Positions 27,100 through 30,716 of a stretch of 30,716 nt of DNA are shown here, in pieces. The stretch lies in the NCBI GenBank assembly GCA_003427395.1, contig BFEA01000435.1:924468-955183 (forward strand), written 5' to 3'. This DNA is from Chara braunii (taxonomy: Eukaryota > Streptophyta > Charophyceae > Charales > Characeae). The first letter of the stretch is position 1, and every line of letters starts with the position of its first letter. The translations under genes were made by a program, and so were the position numbers. Below the pieces are notes generated by a model. That model was given only the letters and a program-made list of their open reading frames with translations, was not told the origin of the DNA and ran no database searches.

Positions 27100-27520
27100 A
27101 GCCAACAGCCCTTTAGGCCGCTGACATTTGCCATACCAATTCTGAATGTGATGGGTGGTGATGTGGCGATGCCTGGGACTTCCTGAGCATACCACCAGGA
27201 CAAGTAGGCAGCCTGTTAATGGCAGGCAAGCCGCGATCTTGCACCTTGCTTATCCAATTGATGAACCTGATGATTTTGACTGACCAGATATAGATGAGAA
27301 CAGTGTGGCTGAGGCCGTTACCCATAATTAGGGATGGTAGTATGATTGGGAGGGAGGCCGGAAGCAGCAGGAGAATCTCCTGCTTTGATACCATTGTGAC
27401 CTATCTGCGGGTGCAGGTGTGACAGGCGACGAGAGAGACAGAGAGAGTTGGACACGATCACACAAGATGCAGCCGCTGAACCTGAAGGTGGGCTCTATAG
27501 ACAGGTTGAATTTAAAATGA
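27100..27520 (-). mobile_element. Possible LTR-retroelement fragment (LTR end plus primer-binding site)
   Basis: On the minus strand, TGGTATCAAAGC (27393-27382) matches the plant initiator-tRNA-Met primer-binding site TGGTATCAGAGC at 11 of 12 positions. It follows GTCACA one base upstream, as LTR ends (CA) do. Further upstream lie CTGTCTATAGAGCC (TATA-like, about 27490-27505) and a CT-rich stretch. Downstream to 27100 there is an open frame of 93 codons without a recognised Gag or Pol domain, ending near an A-run. Neither a second LTR nor reverse transcriptase is present, so it would be a truncated copy. Confidence 0.35.
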
Positions 27521-28100
27521 GCAAAAATGCTAGGCTACTTGGGTTGTCCGGCTGTGCAGCACAGCTGTGCACCCGACACAAGTAGCCTGGGGGTCACCTG
27601 CACAGGGCACTCCGTCCAGGCAAAAATCAGCCATATTTTTTTGGGGGGGGGCGGTAAGTACGTTTATGTCACCTTTGAGTATAGAATGGGCAACATAGGA
27701 AGCAAACTTGAACTGTGGAATTAAGCCACGAGCGCACCGCTACCGGGAGCGCTGCGCCCCGACATCAACCACGACGAAGTTCTAAGTTGGAGCGGGATAT
27801 CAGGGCGATGGCAGAAGGTGGTGATCTTCCAGCCAACAATTCCAGCACGTAGCGCACGCGCAGGGCCTGGAGGCGCTGGTCTAGGCCACGTCACTGGCTG
27901 ACGTGGAGGATAGACCGACCCCCGACGGTAACTCGGGAGTTTCGCGTTTAGCCCCATCGCCGCTGCGGTTTTGCCCGTGGCATAGGGCCATGAGGCGTTG
28001 GGTTAGTCCGCGCCTGTGGAGCACAGCGGAGTCAGCCCTTGGGACCTGAAGTGCGCATGGGTTGTCATCCTCTTCAACGACATCATCTGGCATCGTTGCA
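27521..28100. other. Intergenic, nothing recognised
   Basis: GCTGTGCAGCACAGCTGTGCACCC near 27550 is locally self-complementary. The rest is GC-rich with short open frames on both strands but no family-like sequence. Confidence 0.5.
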
Positions 28101-28104
28101 CTGG

Positions 28105-28880
28105 AGCTGCTTGGGATCATCATCATCATCATCAATAGGGTGTGTTTCGACAACGCCACCATGGTAAGGGTTTCGTTATCGTCACCAGGAGGCTGCTCGT
28201 CGGGGTGCTGCTCGTCATCATCATAGTTATCATCATCATCAACAGGGCGTGCTTCAACATCACCACCGGGGTGAGGGTTTCGTCATCATCATCAGGATAT
28301 TGCTTGTCATCATCGTCATCATCGTCAGGGTACAACTCGTCCTCATCATCAAGATAGATTTCGTCACTACTATCAGTAACAAGGTAAGTCCGCTGGTGTA
28401 GTTCGTCACCATCATCATCTTTTACATTAGCATCATCAGTAGTGTTGCCATCATTAATAGTTTACTATCTTAGGGCGCTATTGGCGTTGTTCATAACCAC
28501 CATAATTTTTTACGTTAGCATTATCAGCAGTGCTACCACCATCAATAGTTTACTATCTTAGGGTGCTATTGGTGTTGTTTCTTTTCAGTATCATCATTAG
28601 TTCATCACCTTAGGTGCGAGTTAGCACCATCATCATCCTTTCTCATTATCATCACCATCATCATCATCATAATTACCATCATCATCATTACCATCATCAT
28701 CATCATCACCATATCATCCTTATCATCATCGTCATCATTATCATCATCATCGTCATTACCTTCATCGTTATCTTTACTATCTGAAGTCGATTCTTGTCAC
28801 CCGTCATCATCGTCATCATCATCATCATCATCATCAACATCATTTACCTTCATCGTTATCTTTACGAACTGAAGTTGATT
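28105..28880. repeat. CAT/ATC-rich simple-sequence region
   Basis: Interrupted (CATCAT)n dominates 28115-28340 and 28620-28860. Within it, a segment of about 75 bp is repeated at 28417-28491 and 28505-28580 (offset 88; shared TAGTTTACTATCTTAGGG), and TACCTTCATCGTTATCTTTAC recurs near 28757 and 28848. Poly-Asp or poly-Ser frames here are artefacts of the repeat. Confidence 0.9.
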
Positions 28881-29400
28881 CTTGTCATTAGTATTATCAT
28901 CCGCTGAGAGCCGTTTTGGGTTATCCATTTTTCTAAAAATCATCAACATCTTCAACGGTATTACCATCAACCGAGGATTTTCATCATATCACGATCATCA
29001 TCAATCATATCGTTGGGCTAGAGTTCTTGTGGTCACGTGTGGATTTTTGGGGAACGGGTGCCACTGGGGAGGTGTTGGGGAACCTTACTCTACAGGGGCG
29101 CTGCAAGGTGGGAGGTGGCTGCCCTGTCGGGGGTGGGCCAAATTTGTGGATTGTCCTTGTCTGGGGCCGGGGTGGTAGAGTTGGTCGCCTTCAAGCCCGG
29201 CGGGGGCAGATAGGGACAACGGGGAGGGCGAAGGCAACCTCTAGGCGGGAATTGGCTGTCTTGGCAGAGGGGGGAGGGAGGGGATCTTTTCCACGTTGGG
29301 GCCGAGGTGAATCTCCTCGGCGGAGGCAGCGTGGGACAGGGGTGGTGGCATAGGGGAATTTTTTTCTCTGTGAAGTGACTACATGTTACATTCAACTTTC
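28881..29400. other. Intergenic with a strand-biased G-rich segment
   Basis: From about 29045 to 29350 the plus strand is strongly G-rich with many GGGG and GGGAGG tracts. No gene is recognised. Open frames on both strands are explained by composition. Confidence 0.5.
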
Positions 29401-29815
29401 CGGGGTTCTGAGAGTTAGAGCAACATCTGACTTTCTTCTTCGTTAGGATCTTCGATTTCAGGGATGGTTACACCTGGACTGGCATCAGTATGGTTGCTCT
29501 GTTCTATGCTCTTAACTTGCCGATGCCAGAACGACGTTGGCCGGAGTTGGGGCGTTACCCTGTAACCTGCTACAGTAGGAGCGTGAGGCCTTGTAGAGAG
29601 ATCTGGGGTTTGTCGAGGGAGGAAGGCATTCCAGTGGTGCATTGGGGGGGCCGCCTTGACACCCTCTGGGGTCGGGCAACAAAAAAAAAGTTGGCGAGAT
29701 GACCGGGTTTTTAATTTGCGATAATCGTCGATAATCAGGGAGCACGTTTTCATGTGGTTACAAACAACTTACAGTGGGCTTAAAATGATTGGGGAGAATT
29801 TTTAAATGTTTATCA
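29401..29815. other. Intergenic, nothing firmly recognised
   Basis: A minus-strand frame of 112 codons (29415-29753) has no recognisable domain; its ATG is near the AT-rich end and it is opposed by plus-strand frames of similar quality. Confidence 0.45.
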
Positions 29816-29820
29816 ACACG

Positions 29821-29880
29821 TTCCAACATGTTTCAACTAGTTTCAACCAATTTCAACATGATTTCAACTAGCCTCAACTT
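29821..29880 (+). repeat. 10-bp tandem repeat (TTTCAACTAG type)
   Basis: Six diverged units of the pattern TTTCAACNNG, with one extra A between the fourth and fifth. Confidence 0.85.
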
Positions 29881-29972
29881 TCATCGCGTTGCACACTTGT
29901 GAGTCAAAAAAAAGAAAAAAACAAATTGTATATCAAAACAATAGTGTTATGTACTAGCCATATCCCGATGTA

Positions 29973-30265
29973 CAACATTCCCTCCCCTATTCTTCCTTTC
30001 CTCTCTCTACAATTTTTCTCATGTTGAGTCGAGTAATATTGGACTGGTCAGTAGGTGCCTACTCTTTGTACTCAAACATATTGATTCTGTCTATAAATGT
30101 AGGCATCTACCGACCTATGTGTCACATTCCCCTACTCCACCCTCCTTCCTCTCTACCCCTTTCCTCATTTTGAGAGAGAGTTATATTGGACGGGTCAGTA
30201 GGTCATATACTTTTGTGCTGCAACACACTGACTCCGAGATTACATGTAGGCACCTACTGACGTCA
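29973..30265 (+). repeat. Tandem duplication, two blocks each containing an inverted repeat
   Basis: Block 1 (29973-30120) and block 2 (30124-30265) are offset by 149 bp; both run ACATTCCC...C-rich, then ATATTGGACKGGTCAGTAGG, then GTAGGCAYCTACYGAC. In block 1, GGTCAGTAGGTGCCTAC (30046-30062) pairs with GTAGGCATCTACCGACC (30099-30115). In block 2, the partner GTAGGCACCTACTGACG lies at 30247-30263. A weaker third relative (ATTGGATTGGTTAGCAG) lies near 30501. Confidence 0.8.
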
Positions 30266-30716
30266 TTAATTTTATCATTTATTGGGTGTAACTCTATATT
30301 TATGGTTTTGATTGCGGCTTGTTACTTATAAAGGCAAAAAATATCTGCGTCTGTAAGTTAAAAGGATGTTGAGCAGGATACCGCCTACTACCCCTTCTTG
30401 TCCACGTTTTGTGAACATCAACCCTTCCAGCCTCTGCCCCCCCCTCCCCCTTCCCCCGCGCCCGCTACCTCACTCTCTCGATCACATAGAGTTCCGACAC
30501 ATTGGATTGGTTAGCAGTCACTGCTCATTGTGGCTTGGGGGGAGCAACGAGCTATCTCTAGGCAGCAGGCGCCAAACTTTCCCAGTAAGATACATTAGGT
30601 CAATGGGTATTGAACTGAAGACTTCTTCGGGCATGCCTTACAAACTGTATTGACTGCAATTGGGTCCTACATGAATCTGTAGACGGCGCCCTGGTGTTCT
30701 TTTTTTTTTGGGGGGG
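30266..30716. other. Window end, nothing firmly recognised
   Basis: A C-rich tract lies at about 30435-30470 and a T-run then G-run at the very end. The short plus-strand frame at 30366-30653 has no recognisable features. Confidence 0.5.

Noticed and set aside
28132-28357. Poly-Asp and poly-Ser proteins
   Set aside because: Direct translation of CAT/ATC simple repeats on both strands.

Overview
The window looks like nuclear DNA of a plant-lineage eukaryote. Coding density is low, there are long simple-sequence tracts, at least one good splice acceptor, a plant-type tRNA-iMet primer-binding-site-like sequence, and very abundant dispersed and tandem repeats. The repeat style and a large intronless ParB/methyltransferase-like gene remind me of the charophyte alga Chara braunii; that identification is from memory and was not checked by a search.

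Layout. 1-3700: AT-rich simple sequence, stacked palindromes, degenerate duplications, a tandem satellite (2655-2955) and a tRNA-like relic. 3695-4200: a foldback element beside a copy lacking one arm. 4452-5526 (minus): a C48/Ulp1-like protease whose catalytic Cys is Phe, with a probable upstream exon. 5624-6243: a 620-bp inverted repeat. 6542-12273 (minus): the main item, an apparently single intronless coding region of about 1,850 codons, now cut by in-frame stops and frameshifts. It encodes an unknown N-terminal domain, a ParB/Srx-like domain, a long linker, a beta-class amino-methyltransferase fold with degenerate catalytic and SAM motifs, and a low-complexity acidic tail. 12370-13970 and 15100-16490: non-coding DNA dense in one short palindrome, on either side of an unrecognised minus-strand ORF (13974-15092) that crosses an assembly gap. 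16490-20520: mainly tandem and segmental repeats. 20640-24890: a tandem array (two 655-bp units about 97% alike, then older G-rich units). 24890-30716: duplications, hairpins, microsatellites, an LTR-retroelement-like fragment and a long CAT/ATC-rich stretch.

The most unusual signal is a short imperfect palindrome of 24-26 bp. Its left arm is GAAGTTCGGAT, then one hypervariable base, then right arm CCGGCGGACTTC. About 45 copies occur in both orientations across nearly the whole window, in spacers, at the ends of inverted-repeat arms, in tandem units, and in frame inside the ParB/methyltransferase gene, where each gives the octapeptide K-S/F-A-G-I-R-T-S or a variant. Two single-N gaps (14172, 15994) are flanked by exact 95-bp and 89-bp direct duplications, which look like unmerged contig ends and not biology.
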